Origin: Verrucomicrobiales bacterium
GTDB lineage: Bacteria > Verrucomicrobiota > Verrucomicrobiia > Limisphaerales > SXQI01
Length of the DNA: 14,151 nt
Direction of reading: 5' to 3'
Assembly: GCA_005793025.1 (NCBI GenBank)
Contig: SXQI01000050.1
Coordinates: 1-14,151, forward strand
Made by a program: the position numbers and the translations under genes. The notes beneath the pieces are model-generated. The model ran no database searches. It was not told the origin of the DNA and saw only the letters and a list, made by a program, of their open reading frames with translations. This document shows, piece after piece, positions 6,847 to 13,184 of this stretch (its first letter is position 1; every line of letters starts with the position of its first letter).

Positions 6847-9120
6847 ATGATAACCGAACTGAACCCGCAACAAATCCCGATCACGTTCGGGGATATCAAG
6901 AAAAACCCAGAGCTTGCCCCAAACCAAAAAACTGGTCACCTCATCGTCCAACACTACTCCCCGTTAGTCTTTGGGGTCGCATCAGCCCTTCTTCCCAACG
7001 AGCCTGCAGCGCACGAACGAATCGTCTGGGTAGCTTTCGAATTATTGGCTGACCGATGGAAGCGCATACCAAAAAAAACTACCATCGCCGCTTGGCTGCT
7101 TCGGACAGTTTGTTTCGCAGTCCAACGAGAACAACGCGCTCCCGGTCGAGCCAAAGCACTGCTCAGTCCTGCGCTCATGGCTCGCATGATCCTCATCAAG
7201 TATATCTTTCGACTGCCAGCCAAACTCGCCGAACCGATCATCCTCCTGTTAATCTGCCAGTTTTCCCTTCCCGCCTTGGGTTCCGCGTTGCGCGTGAAAG
7301 AAGCTGCCGTGTCGAAACGTGCCAAGATAGCACTCGCCAAGATCCAAAAACTCCTCATTAGAACGGGAGTCGCTGAAACCCCTAGCGCCATTCTCCAATC
7401 CCTAACAGTCCCGTTCTCACCCGAACTCCTCGACCAACTCAACTCCCACCTCCAGACGGTTTTACCTCCTAAACCTCAGCGATCTCCCCTGTTCCAGAAA
7501 ACCTTGCGATCTTGGCGATTGCTCGGGCTCCGCCAACTTTGGATCGCGGCGATGAACACCATCGGAGCCGTGATCGTCGTTGTAGTCATTCTCGGCTTAA
7601 CTTTTTTTTGGCTCGCCACCCACGGGTTTCTCACACATTGGTTCATTCAGAACAGCAACCGCAGTTTAGCCAAGGAAATGCCCGAAGTCCTTGTACCTGC
7701 ACGGCCTTGGGTTGGAACCTCCGCCGAGCCCACATCTCTACCTGAGAACTCTTCCTCTCTTTTTACTCTCACCAACATTTGGTCTGCCAATCTCACCTTC
7801 ACTTCGAGTGCTTGGAAAGATATCAAACCCTCGACAGTTCCACGTATTCGAAAAATTCAGCAATCCGATGGGTCCATTGTTTTGCGAAATCCAAAAGCCA
7901 AACGGAGTGGCCTTGCAGGAGTCCTCGGATACGACTTTAACTGGGCAAAGGGTAATCTGGAGTTCGCGGGACAAAACTTCCCTGATGTCGCCGCCCGATT
8001 CCGAGGGAATGGGACGTATGTAAATTCCCTCTTCGCCAACAAGCAATCCTTCAAGGTTGACCTCGATAAATACAAGAAGGGCCAAACCCTAGGTGGGGTG
8101 CATACCCTCAATTTCCTGAACACAATCGCGGACAACTCATACCTCCACGACTCGTTGGGGGAACAATTATTCCGTGACCTCGGCGTGCCCGGCCCACGCA
8201 CCGCATACGCCTACCTGACCGTCCATGCCCCCGGAACATTAACCAACCAAGCTCTCGGTCTTTACGTGTTGATGGAAAATATCGACGCTGATTTCGCAGC
8301 CAACCGATTTAAAAATAAAACCACTCCGATCTTCAAACCTGTCACACCTCATCTCTTCAAAGATTTAGGTGATAAATGGAAATCTTATGAAGAAATTTAC
8401 GATCTAAAAACCAAAGCCACTCCGGAGCAACTCGACCGCGTGGTACAGTTCTCGAAACTCTTGACCCATGCCGACGACAACGAGTTTGCTCGACGACTTC
8501 CTGATTTCTTGGATCTCGATGAATTCGCCGGCTTTCTTGCAGGCCACGTCCTCCTGTCGAGTTATGATGGCTTTTTGGCAAACGGCCAGAACTACTACAT
8601 CTACCTCCACCCTGACTCCAACAAATTTGGTTTTATTTCATGGGACCAAGACCATGCGTGGGGAGAGTTTCCCTACGTGGGGACTGCGGACTCACGGGAA
8701 AAAGCCAGCTTCTGGGAACCTAGCAGCTATGATAACCGATTCCTCACGCGGGTGTTAAAAGTCGAAGCTTTCCGAACCATTTATCGAAGCCGCCTTGAAA
8801 CCGCACTCACCAATTATTTTAACCCCGACTACCTTTTCCCGAGAATTGATCATCTCGCGTCACTCATCAGGCCGGCCGTCGCAGCAGAATCCGATTTCCG
8901 CCTGAAACGATTTGACCAAGCCGTGAGCACGAATTGGGTCGCAGGACCACGCGACGGAGGGATGGAAGGACCTAAGAGCCCGGTGCACCAAATCAAAAGA
9001 TTCGTGATCAATCGCACCCAATCGATCCGCGAGCAACTGGATGGCAAATCCAAAGGCCGAATCCTCCGAAGGATGAACCTCGGAGGAAAGAGGGATTCTG
9101 AGGAACAATCCGAGGATTGA
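6847..9120 (+). CDS. ECF sigma factor-like domain fused through one membrane helix to a CotH kinase-like domain
   Basis: 757 residues from ATG 6847. An in-frame GTG at 6760 would add 29 residues but overlaps the pseudopilin gene and has no family support. Residues 30-97 resemble ECF sigma region 2 (IVQHYSPLVFGVASALL, AAWLLRTVCFAVQREQR). Residues 123-171 resemble region 4 with its helix-turn-helix (LPAKLAEPIILLL, FSLPALGSALRVKEAAVSKR, ALAKIQKLL). A basic stretch (about 209-232) precedes one transmembrane helix at 233-261, so the sigma part should be cytoplasmic and the rest outside. Residues about 350-735 match CotH proteins: KQSFKVDLDKY (Lys399), a GVHTLNFLN segment, GLYVLMENID (Glu477), Asp574/Asn582 in YDGFLANGQNYYIY, and the metal-site-like SWDQDHAWG (Asp600, Asp602). 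Bacillus CotH is an atypical kinase of spore-coat proteins. The reading frame is continuous. Whether the sigma part still binds promoters is unknown; region 2 has few basic residues. Confidence 0.82.
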   Translation: MITELNPQQIPITFGDIKKNPELAPNQKTGHLIVQHYSPLVFGVASALLPNEPAAHERIVWVAFELLADRWKRIPKKTTIAAWLLRTVCFAVQREQRAPGRAKALLSPALMARMILIKYIFRLPAKLAEPIILLLICQFSLPALGSALRVKEAAVSKRAKIALAKIQKLLIRTGVAETPSAILQSLTVPFSPELLDQLNSHLQTVLPPKPQRSPLFQKTLRSWRLLGLRQLWIAAMNTIGAVIVVVVILGLTFFWLATHGFLTHWFIQNSNRSLAKEMPEVLVPARPWVGTSAEPTSLPENSSSLFTLTNIWSANLTFTSSAWKDIKPSTVPRIRKIQQSDGSIVLRNPKAKRSGLAGVLGYDFNWAKGNLEFAGQNFPDVAARFRGNGTYVNSLFANKQSFKVDLDKYKKGQTLGGVHTLNFLNTIADNSYLHDSLGEQLFRDLGVPGPRTAYAYLTVHAPGTLTNQALGLYVLMENIDADFAANRFKNKTTPIFKPVTPHLFKDLGDKWKSYEEIYDLKTKATPEQLDRVVQFSKLLTHADDNEFARRLPDFLDLDEFAGFLAGHVLLSSYDGFLANGQNYYIYLHPDSNKFGFISWDQDHAWGEFPYVGTADSREKASFWEPSSYDNRFLTRVLKVEAFRTIYRSRLETALTNYFNPDYLFPRIDHLASLIRPAVAAESDFRLKRFDQAVSTNWVAGPRDGGMEGPKSPVHQIKRFVINRTQSIREQLDGKSKGRILRRMNLGGKRDSEEQSED
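9062..9087 (+). other. Hairpin at the 3' end of the sigma-CotH gene
   Basis: TCCTCCGA (9062-9069) and TCGGAGGA (9080-9087) form a perfect 8-base inverted repeat with a 10-base loop, inside the coding sequence. The left arm can also fold locally, as ATCCT-CCGA-AGGAT (9061-9074), so the two structures exclude each other. No T-run follows. It may be a transcript-end stabiliser or only a by-product of coding. Confidence 0.4.
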
Positions 9121-9129
9121 TGCCCTCGG
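9110..9129. terminator. Possible bidirectional terminator between convergent sigma-CotH and DUF1080 genes
   Basis: CCGAGG (9110-9115) and CCTCGG (9124-9129) form a GC-rich 6-base stem with an 8-base loop that contains the TGA of the plus-strand gene. It lies in the 17-base convergent gap and its flank, where a shared terminator would be expected. Neither side is followed by a strong T-tract, so efficiency is doubtful. Confidence 0.4.
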
Positions 9130-9137
9130 TTAGCTGA

Positions 9138-9953
9138 TTAAGGCTTGTCGCCTTTATCATAATCTCCGATCGACCTTAACCAGATATTGCGAAAACGCAT
9201 CGGGTTGTTGTGATCTTGGAGTTCGATATACATTTCAGCAGGATGCGGCCGGTTGTAACTCCCATTCGCGCGGTGAGGCGTCGTCCCTGCAAACTCCCGT
9301 TTATGATGCAGTAGCACACCGTTGTGAATCACAGTCACGTTCGCCTTCTTCATGATTTTCGATTCCTTATCCCATCGGGGGGATTCGAAAATAATATCAT
9401 AAGACTGCCACTGCCCCGGAGCCTTGCTGGCGTTCACGAGAGGAGGGCTTTGCCCGTAGAGTCCACCACATTGACCATCCGGATAGGTCGGATTGTTGTA
9501 AGAATCGAGCACCTGAATCTCGTAAACTCCGTTGAGCAGAATTCCGCTGTTCCCACGCCCTTGGCTATCTCCTTCGACCTTGATTGGCGTGGCAAATTCA
9601 AGATGCAATTGAAAATCTGCAAACTTGTTCTTGGTGCGAATACTACCCGTCTTGGGTGCAACTTCCATGTGGCCGTCCTCGATCTTCCACTTCGCCGGAC
9701 TTCCATCTCCCTGCTGCCAATTACCGAGTTGTTTTCCATCGAATAAGATGATCGCATCCGAAGGTGCAGGAGCCAGATGGCTGAACGATGCCCCTGCAGT
9801 CACGATGCGCGGCTGCGGTCGGTCACCGTCATGGACATGCCACGTGGTCCCGGGAATAATCGGCGTATCTTTATAACCAATTTTGGGTGGGTCGGCGGCC
9901 CATAGCGTTGTCCCACTCGCTAAAATCAGGGCTGAATAGATCAATTTTTGCAT
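9138..9953 (-). CDS. Secreted DUF1080 protein (3-keto-disaccharide hydrolase-like)
   Basis: 271 residues. Residues 1-20 form a Sec signal peptide (hydrophobic YSALILASGTTLWAA). A short region with WHVHDGDRPQPRIV (38-51) follows, common ahead of this domain in Verrucomicrobiota. Then comes a concanavalin/LamG-like beta-sandwich of the DUF1080 family (about 65-262): AIILFDGKQLGNWQ, GRGNSGILLNGVYEIQVLDS (133-152), WQSYDIIFESPRW and ELQDHNNPMRFRNIWLR near the C-terminus. DUF1080 members are abundant exported carbohydrate-active proteins, and some hydrolyse 3-keto-glycosides; no catalytic residue is assigned here. Such an activity would fit the exported TIM-barrel isomerase in the same window, but the two genes are 7.6 kb apart. 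It converges with the sigma-CotH gene and diverges from the thioredoxin gene. There is no Shine-Dalgarno sequence, and the start codon overlaps an inverted-repeat arm. Confidence 0.9.
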   Translation of the reverse strand: MQKLIYSALILASGTTLWAADPPKIGYKDTPIIPGTTWHVHDGDRPQPRIVTAGASFSHLAPAPSDAIILFDGKQLGNWQQGDGSPAKWKIEDGHMEVAPKTGSIRTKNKFADFQLHLEFATPIKVEGDSQGRGNSGILLNGVYEIQVLDSYNNPTYPDGQCGGLYGQSPPLVNASKAPGQWQSYDIIFESPRWDKESKIMKKANVTVIHNGVLLHHKREFAGTTPHRANGSYNRPHPAEMYIELQDHNNPMRFRNIWLRSIGDYDKGDKP

Positions 9954-10015
9954 AGTATCGTTCGCTGAATTGCCAAAGTCTTCCGATTACCCAAAGAGAA
10001 TGCAAGCGATACTAT
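9952..10015. repeat. 9-base inverted repeat spanning the DUF1080/thioredoxin divergent region
   Basis: ATAGTATCG at 9952-9960 is the exact reverse complement of CGATACTAT at 10007-10015. The left arm covers the first two bases of the DUF1080 start codon (on the minus strand). Allowing G-U pairs, the complementarity in a minus-strand RNA extends to 16 positions (9950-9965 with 10002-10017) with one mismatch. It could act as paired protein sites on DNA or as an RNA hairpin hiding the DUF1080 start. Confidence 0.5.
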
Positions 10016-10024
10016 ACGCTTGCA
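10001..10024. promoter_or_regulatory. 8-base palindrome, operator-like, upstream of the thioredoxin gene
   Basis: TGCAAGCG (10001-10008) and CGCTTGCA (10017-10024) form a perfect inverted repeat around an 8-base AT-rich centre. It lies in the 125-base gap between divergent genes. Its right arm overlaps the candidate -35 box at 10020-10025, which would suit a repressor site. There is no T-run, so it is not a terminator. It shares bases with the larger 9952-10015 repeat. Confidence 0.5.
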
Positions 10025-10048
10025 GACGACTGCCTAGGTGAGTCTAAT
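10020..10048 (+). promoter_or_regulatory. Candidate sigma70-type promoter for the TlpA-like gene
   Basis: TTGCAG (10020-10025), a 17-base spacer and TCTAAT (10043-10048) give a plausible -35/-10 pair, the -10 matching consensus at five of six bases and the -35 at three. The start codon follows 30 bases after the -10. The -35 overlaps the palindrome arm at 10017-10024. Confidence 0.4.
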
Positions 10049-10078
10049 TTCGACATTCAACCTGACAGCTCATCTATT

Positions 10079-10906
10079 ATGAAATCGCTCACCTTCGTCC
10101 TACTTCTGTGTGGATTCCTTGCAGGCACCCTACCGACCCAAGCACAGGAGCAGAAAAAGGCTGAAGAACAACTCCGGACGTTGATCGAGAAAGTCCAAAC
10201 CAAACTGAAAGCCAACAAACGCACCGAGGCGGACCTCGCTGATGAACTGAAGGAATTCGACGCATTAATCCTCGAACACAAAAATGAAAAAACAGAGGAG
10301 GTTGCTCGGGTACTTCTCATGAAAGGGGCTTTGTATGTTCAGGTATTGGACCTCCCCGACAAAGGGGGTCCCCTGTTCAAACAAGTCCAGAAAGACTTTC
10401 CCGGCACCGAAGCTGCCAAGAGTGCCGAAAAACTTTTCGCCTCAATCGAAGCACAGGCAGAAGTCAGAAAAATTCAGAGCAAATTGATCGTAGGATCCGA
10501 ATTCCCAAACTTCGAAGAAAAGGATCTCACTGGAAAACCCCTCTCCATCGCCTCTTTTAAAGGCAAATATGTCCTCGTAGATTTTTGGGCAACATGGTGT
10601 GGACCCTGCGTTGCTGAACTACCCAACGTCCTCAATGCCTATAAGGAATACCACAGCAAAGGCCTCGAAATCGTCGGGATCAGCCTCGATGAGGACAAAG
10701 AAAAACTTAACTTATTTCTTAAAAAACACTCCATGCCTTGGGCGCAATACTTCGACGGCAAAGGGTGGCAGAGCAAGTTGGCAGGCCAGTATGGTGTCAA
10801 CAGCATCCCGGCAACCTACCTCCTTGATAAAGAAGGCAAAATCATTGCAAAAGATTTGCGCGGCGAGGCGTTAGCGGCGGAGTTGGAAAAACTGCTCAAG
10901 AAATAA
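10079..10906 (+). CDS. Exported TlpA/ResA-like thioredoxin-fold oxidoreductase
   Basis: 275 residues. A Sec signal peptide covers 1-22 (VLLLCGFLAGTLPTQA). Residues about 24-135 form a charged, helix-rich region (EQLRTLIEKVQTKLKANKR and following) without a known motif, perhaps a helical or TPR-like adaptor. The thioredoxin-like domain (about 137-275) begins GSEFPNFEEKDLTGKPL and contains the active site WATWCGPC with Cys174 and Cys177, the cis-proline loop NSIPATYLLD (Pro244), and the AhpC/TSA-type pattern of TlpA and ResA proteins. These reduce or exchange disulfides outside the cytoplasm, for example in cytochrome c maturation. No cytochrome genes are nearby, so the partner is unknown. The ATG has no Shine-Dalgarno sequence. 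The gene converges with ruvB, leaving a 21-base gap with no visible terminator. Confidence 0.92.
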   Translation: MKSLTFVLLLCGFLAGTLPTQAQEQKKAEEQLRTLIEKVQTKLKANKRTEADLADELKEFDALILEHKNEKTEEVARVLLMKGALYVQVLDLPDKGGPLFKQVQKDFPGTEAAKSAEKLFASIEAQAEVRKIQSKLIVGSEFPNFEEKDLTGKPLSIASFKGKYVLVDFWATWCGPCVAELPNVLNAYKEYHSKGLEIVGISLDEDKEKLNLFLKKHSMPWAQYFDGKGWQSKLAGQYGVNSIPATYLLDKEGKIIAKDLRGEALAAELEKLLKK

Positions 10907-10927
10907 TCACCCAACTCGTTTCACTCA

Positions 10928-11947
10928 TCACAAGAGGCGTGGCTGGGCCGAGCCCCGTCCCACAAGGCCCAATCGTTGGTAGGCTAACTCTGTCACCACA
11001 CGTCCTTGCGATGTGCGATTCAGATACCCTTCCATAATCAGGTAAGGTTCATAAACCTCCTCGATCGTATCCGGTTCCTCACCCACCGCCACCGCCAACG
11101 ACGAGACACCTACCGGCCCCCCGCCGAATTTTAAAACGATTGCCTCAAGAATTCGTTTATCCATCTCGTCCAGACCATGCTGATCGATCTCCAGCAACGC
11201 CAGCGCGCGGTCGGCGGTTTCCATACTGATCCTTCCATCCCCGCGCACCTGTGCGTAATCACGCACCCGCTTGAGCAAATTGTTGGCGATCCGTGGGGTC
11301 CCTCGGCTACGCCGCGCGATCTCTAATCCCCCTTGTTCATCAATTTCGATACCCAGCAAATGCGCTGAACGAATGACAATTTTTTGCAACTGCTCCGCCG
11401 TATAATAATCCACACGCTCACGCACAGGGAACCGCGTAAGTAACGGCGCAGACAACAAACCACTCCGCGTTGTAGCACCGATCAAAGTAAACCTCGGTAG
11501 GTTCAATCGAATGCTCCGAGCGTTCGGACCTTGATCGATGATGATGTCGAGTTTGAAATCCTCCATCGCCGGATAGAGGTATTCCTCGATAGTTTTTTGC
11601 AGACGATGAATCTCATCAATGAATAACAGATCTCCCTCCTCGAGATTCGTTAACAATCCGGCAAGATCACTCGCCTTTTCGATCGTCGGGCCAGAGGTGG
11701 TTTTCAAATTCCCACCCATCGATTTAGCGATGATATTCGCCAACGTGGTTTTCCCTAAACCCGGAGGCCCATTTAGCAGGATGTGATCCAGTGGCTCCCC
11801 TCGTTGTCGAGCTGCTTGGACAGATATTTCCAGCCGTTCCTTCACCTTCGCCTGACCGGTAAACTCCGAAAAAAGCGATGGTCGCAGCGTCATTTCAAGA
11901 GCCACATCTGGCTTGGTCAAAACATCCGCGTTTGGGCGTTCAGGCAT
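10928..11947 (-). CDS. ruvB: Holliday junction branch migration helicase RuvB
   Basis: 339 residues, the usual length. RuvB forms hexameric AAA+ rings that drive Holliday junction branch migration with RuvA, in homologous recombination and repair. Visible motifs: Walker A GPPGLGKT (60-67), Walker B FIDEIH (109-114), sensor 1 GATTRSG (157-163), an arginine-finger candidate Arg172 in TRFPV, sensor 2 region RGTPRIANNLL (215-225), and the winged-helix DNA-binding domain with GGPVGVSSLAVAVGEE (276-291) and YEPYLIMEGYLNRTSQGRV. All catalytic elements are intact. The start gives a normal N-terminus (LRPSLFSEFTGQ follows at 21-32). It lies 26 bases after the gamma-carbonic-anhydrase-like gene and is probably co-transcribed with it; ruvA and ruvC are not in the window. 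Confidence 0.97.
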   Translation of the reverse strand: MPERPNADVLTKPDVALEMTLRPSLFSEFTGQAKVKERLEISVQAARQRGEPLDHILLNGPPGLGKTTLANIIAKSMGGNLKTTSGPTIEKASDLAGLLTNLEEGDLLFIDEIHRLQKTIEEYLYPAMEDFKLDIIIDQGPNARSIRLNLPRFTLIGATTRSGLLSAPLLTRFPVRERVDYYTAEQLQKIVIRSAHLLGIEIDEQGGLEIARRSRGTPRIANNLLKRVRDYAQVRGDGRISMETADRALALLEIDQHGLDEMDKRILEAIVLKFGGGPVGVSSLAVAVGEEPDTIEEVYEPYLIMEGYLNRTSQGRVVTELAYQRLGLVGRGSAQPRLL

Positions 11948-11973
11948 ATAATTCTAAGGTTGGCAACCCGTGC

Positions 11974-12525
11974 TCAGGTCCTCAACGGACATCCTACATT
12001 CAACCCGTGTTCCAAACAATACGCCGCATTCTCCACGTATTTTTGGGCCCACTGCTTTAGCCCTGCACGTTCCTCGGGACTGAGCATTTTCACCACTTTC
12101 CCCGGCGTCCCAAGCACCAGTGATCCCGGCGGCACCTGCATCCCTCCCGGAACCAACGCATTCGCGCCGATGATGGATTGGGCCCCGATCACCGCCCCAT
12201 CGAGAATCGTTGCACCCATCCCGATGAGACATTCGTCTCCCACATGACATGCATGGACCACCGCAGAATGCCCCACCGTCACCCATTCCCCAATCACACA
12301 CGGATAATCATCCGCAAGATGAACCACCGCGTTATCTTGAATGTTGCTGTAAGCCCCCACCGAGATTTGGTTGATATCCCCTCGAAGCACCGCCCCAAAC
12401 CAGACGCTCGCAAAATCACCCAAAGCTACATCGCCGAGCACCACGGCAGTGCTCGCCAAGTAAACTCCTTTGCCAAGCACAGGTTGCTGCCGCAAATGCC
12501 CTTCGAGCTGTTCACGCAATGTCAC
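11974..12525 (-). CDS. Gamma-carbonic anhydrase-like hexapeptide-repeat protein (PaaY/YrdA family)
   Basis: About 183 residues from GTG 12525. The protein is a left-handed beta-helix built from hexapeptide repeats, ending in a C-terminal helix. Numbering from an upstream TTG at 12585 (203 residues), the family motif GAVLRGDINQISVG (64-77) is followed by NIQDNAVVHL (His89), WVTVGHSAVVHACHVG (His106, His111) and LIGMGATILDG. His89, His106 and His111 are the three zinc ligands of gamma-carbonic anhydrases. Members are trimers that hydrate carbon dioxide or act as thioesterases or acyltransferases; activity cannot be predicted. I reject TTG 12585 because it lies inside the terminator hairpin of the preceding gene. 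GTG 12525 fits the family length; a TTG at 12519 with GGGG five bases upstream is also possible. It precedes ruvB. Confidence 0.88.
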   Translation of the reverse strand: MTLREQLEGHLRQQPVLGKGVYLASTAVVLGDVALGDFASVWFGAVLRGDINQISVGAYSNIQDNAVVHLADDYPCVIGEWVTVGHSAVVHACHVGDECLIGMGATILDGAVIGAQSIIGANALVPGGMQVPPGSLVLGTPGKVVKMLSPEERAGLKQWAQKYVENAAYCLEHGLNVGCPLRT

Positions 12526-12565
12526 CCCAACAAACTGCGATGATGCACCTAAAAAATCGAGTGCT

Positions 12566-12601
12566 AAAACCAAGAAACCCGCCAAGTATTCCCGGCGGGT
12601 T
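12566..12601 (-). terminator. Intrinsic terminator after the Pro/Val/Tyr-rich gene
   Basis: On the minus strand AACCCGCC (12601-12594) pairs perfectly with GGCGGGTT (12583-12576) across a 10-base loop, and a T-rich tract TCTTGGTTTT follows (12575-12566). It sits 27 bases past the stop of the upstream minus-strand gene. This is the best rho-independent terminator of the window. It implies that the carbonic-anhydrase-like gene and ruvB need their own promoter. Confidence 0.8.
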
Positions 12602-12627
12602 CAAAATCTCTCAGTCAACTAGGTATC

Positions 12628-13041
12628 CTAACGATGACCTCGAAAATGGGAGTGGCGTTGGCCGTGATGATGTCCGCTCCCAAAATGAAAACCGATGACA
12701 GGTCGGGGTGCATAATACACCGGTTGAGGCACATAATAAACCGGTGCTGGAACCACCACGACGGGTGGCGCAACCACAACCTGTGAGTAAACCACGGGCG
12801 TTTGATAAACGACCGGTTGAGTATAAACCACAGGAGCCACAGGCTGAGGCACGTAGTATACCGGAGGTGCCTGATAAACCGGCACGGGCTCCATTGCTCT
12901 CGAGATAATAGAAACCGCCGCAACCGCAGTAAGAATCTTTCCTGCTGTTGCCCACTCCCCTTGGCCGGCCTCTAACCGGGGAACAATTGCCGAACCTAAC
13001 AACGCCAATGACAATCCAGAACTTACAAGAACACGTTTCAT
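12628..13041 (-). CDS. Small secreted Pro/Val/Tyr-rich repeat protein with His-rich C-terminus
   Basis: 137 residues from ATG 13041; a GTG at 13062 would add seven. Residues 1-25 look like a Sec signal peptide (KRVLVSSGLSLALLGSA). A short segment follows with a hydrophobic part, KILTAVAAVSIISRAM (35-50). Residues 51-115 are low-complexity, made almost only of Pro, Val, Tyr, Gln and Ala in units such as PVYY, PVVY and APP. The nonamer PVYYVPQPV occurs twice, at 60-68 and 100-108. The end is GFHFGSGHHHGQRHSHFRGHR-like, rich in His, Gly and Arg, and could bind metal or polyanions. I do not recognise a family; similar tyrosine/proline-rich exported proteins occur in Verrucomicrobiota and Planctomycetota. 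An envelope or matrix role is only a guess. It is a single-gene unit ending in a strong terminator. Confidence 0.72.
   Translation of the reverse strand: MKRVLVSSGLSLALLGSAIVPRLEAGQGEWATAGKILTAVAAVSIISRAMEPVPVYQAPPVYYVPQPVAPVVYTQPVVYQTPVVYSQVVVAPPVVVVPAPVYYVPQPVYYAPRPVIGFHFGSGHHHGQRHSHFRGHR
12721..12865. repeat. Imperfect direct repeat encoding the PVYYVPQPV unit
   Basis: The stretch GGTTGAGGCACATAATAAAC at 12723-12742 recurs as GGCTGAGGCACGTAGTATAC at 12841-12860, matching at 16 of 20 bases. The two copies encode the same nonapeptide 40 residues apart. The differing bases leave the nonapeptide unchanged, so purifying selection on the peptide unit is plausible. Confidence 0.55.
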
Positions 13042-13184
13042 AAACACATTCTGGCGGATCACCCGCCGACTTATAAAGCGACCCGTGATTAGGTCGTCCT
13101 TATATCAAGCTTCGACGGGGTGATTTGTCTTTTATTCAAACCTAGCTTATCCCTAAAAGGAACCGATAGACCACCGAACAGCTC

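Noticed and set aside
6954..7442. Minus-strand open frame of 162 codons
   Set aside because: Antisense shadow of the sigma-like region; composition is biased to Ser/Arg and there is no domain or ribosome site.
13053..13067. GGCGG/CCGCC short palindrome ahead of the Pro/Val/Tyr-rich gene, as an operator
   Set aside because: Only five pairs and GC-only; too short to distinguish from chance without conservation.
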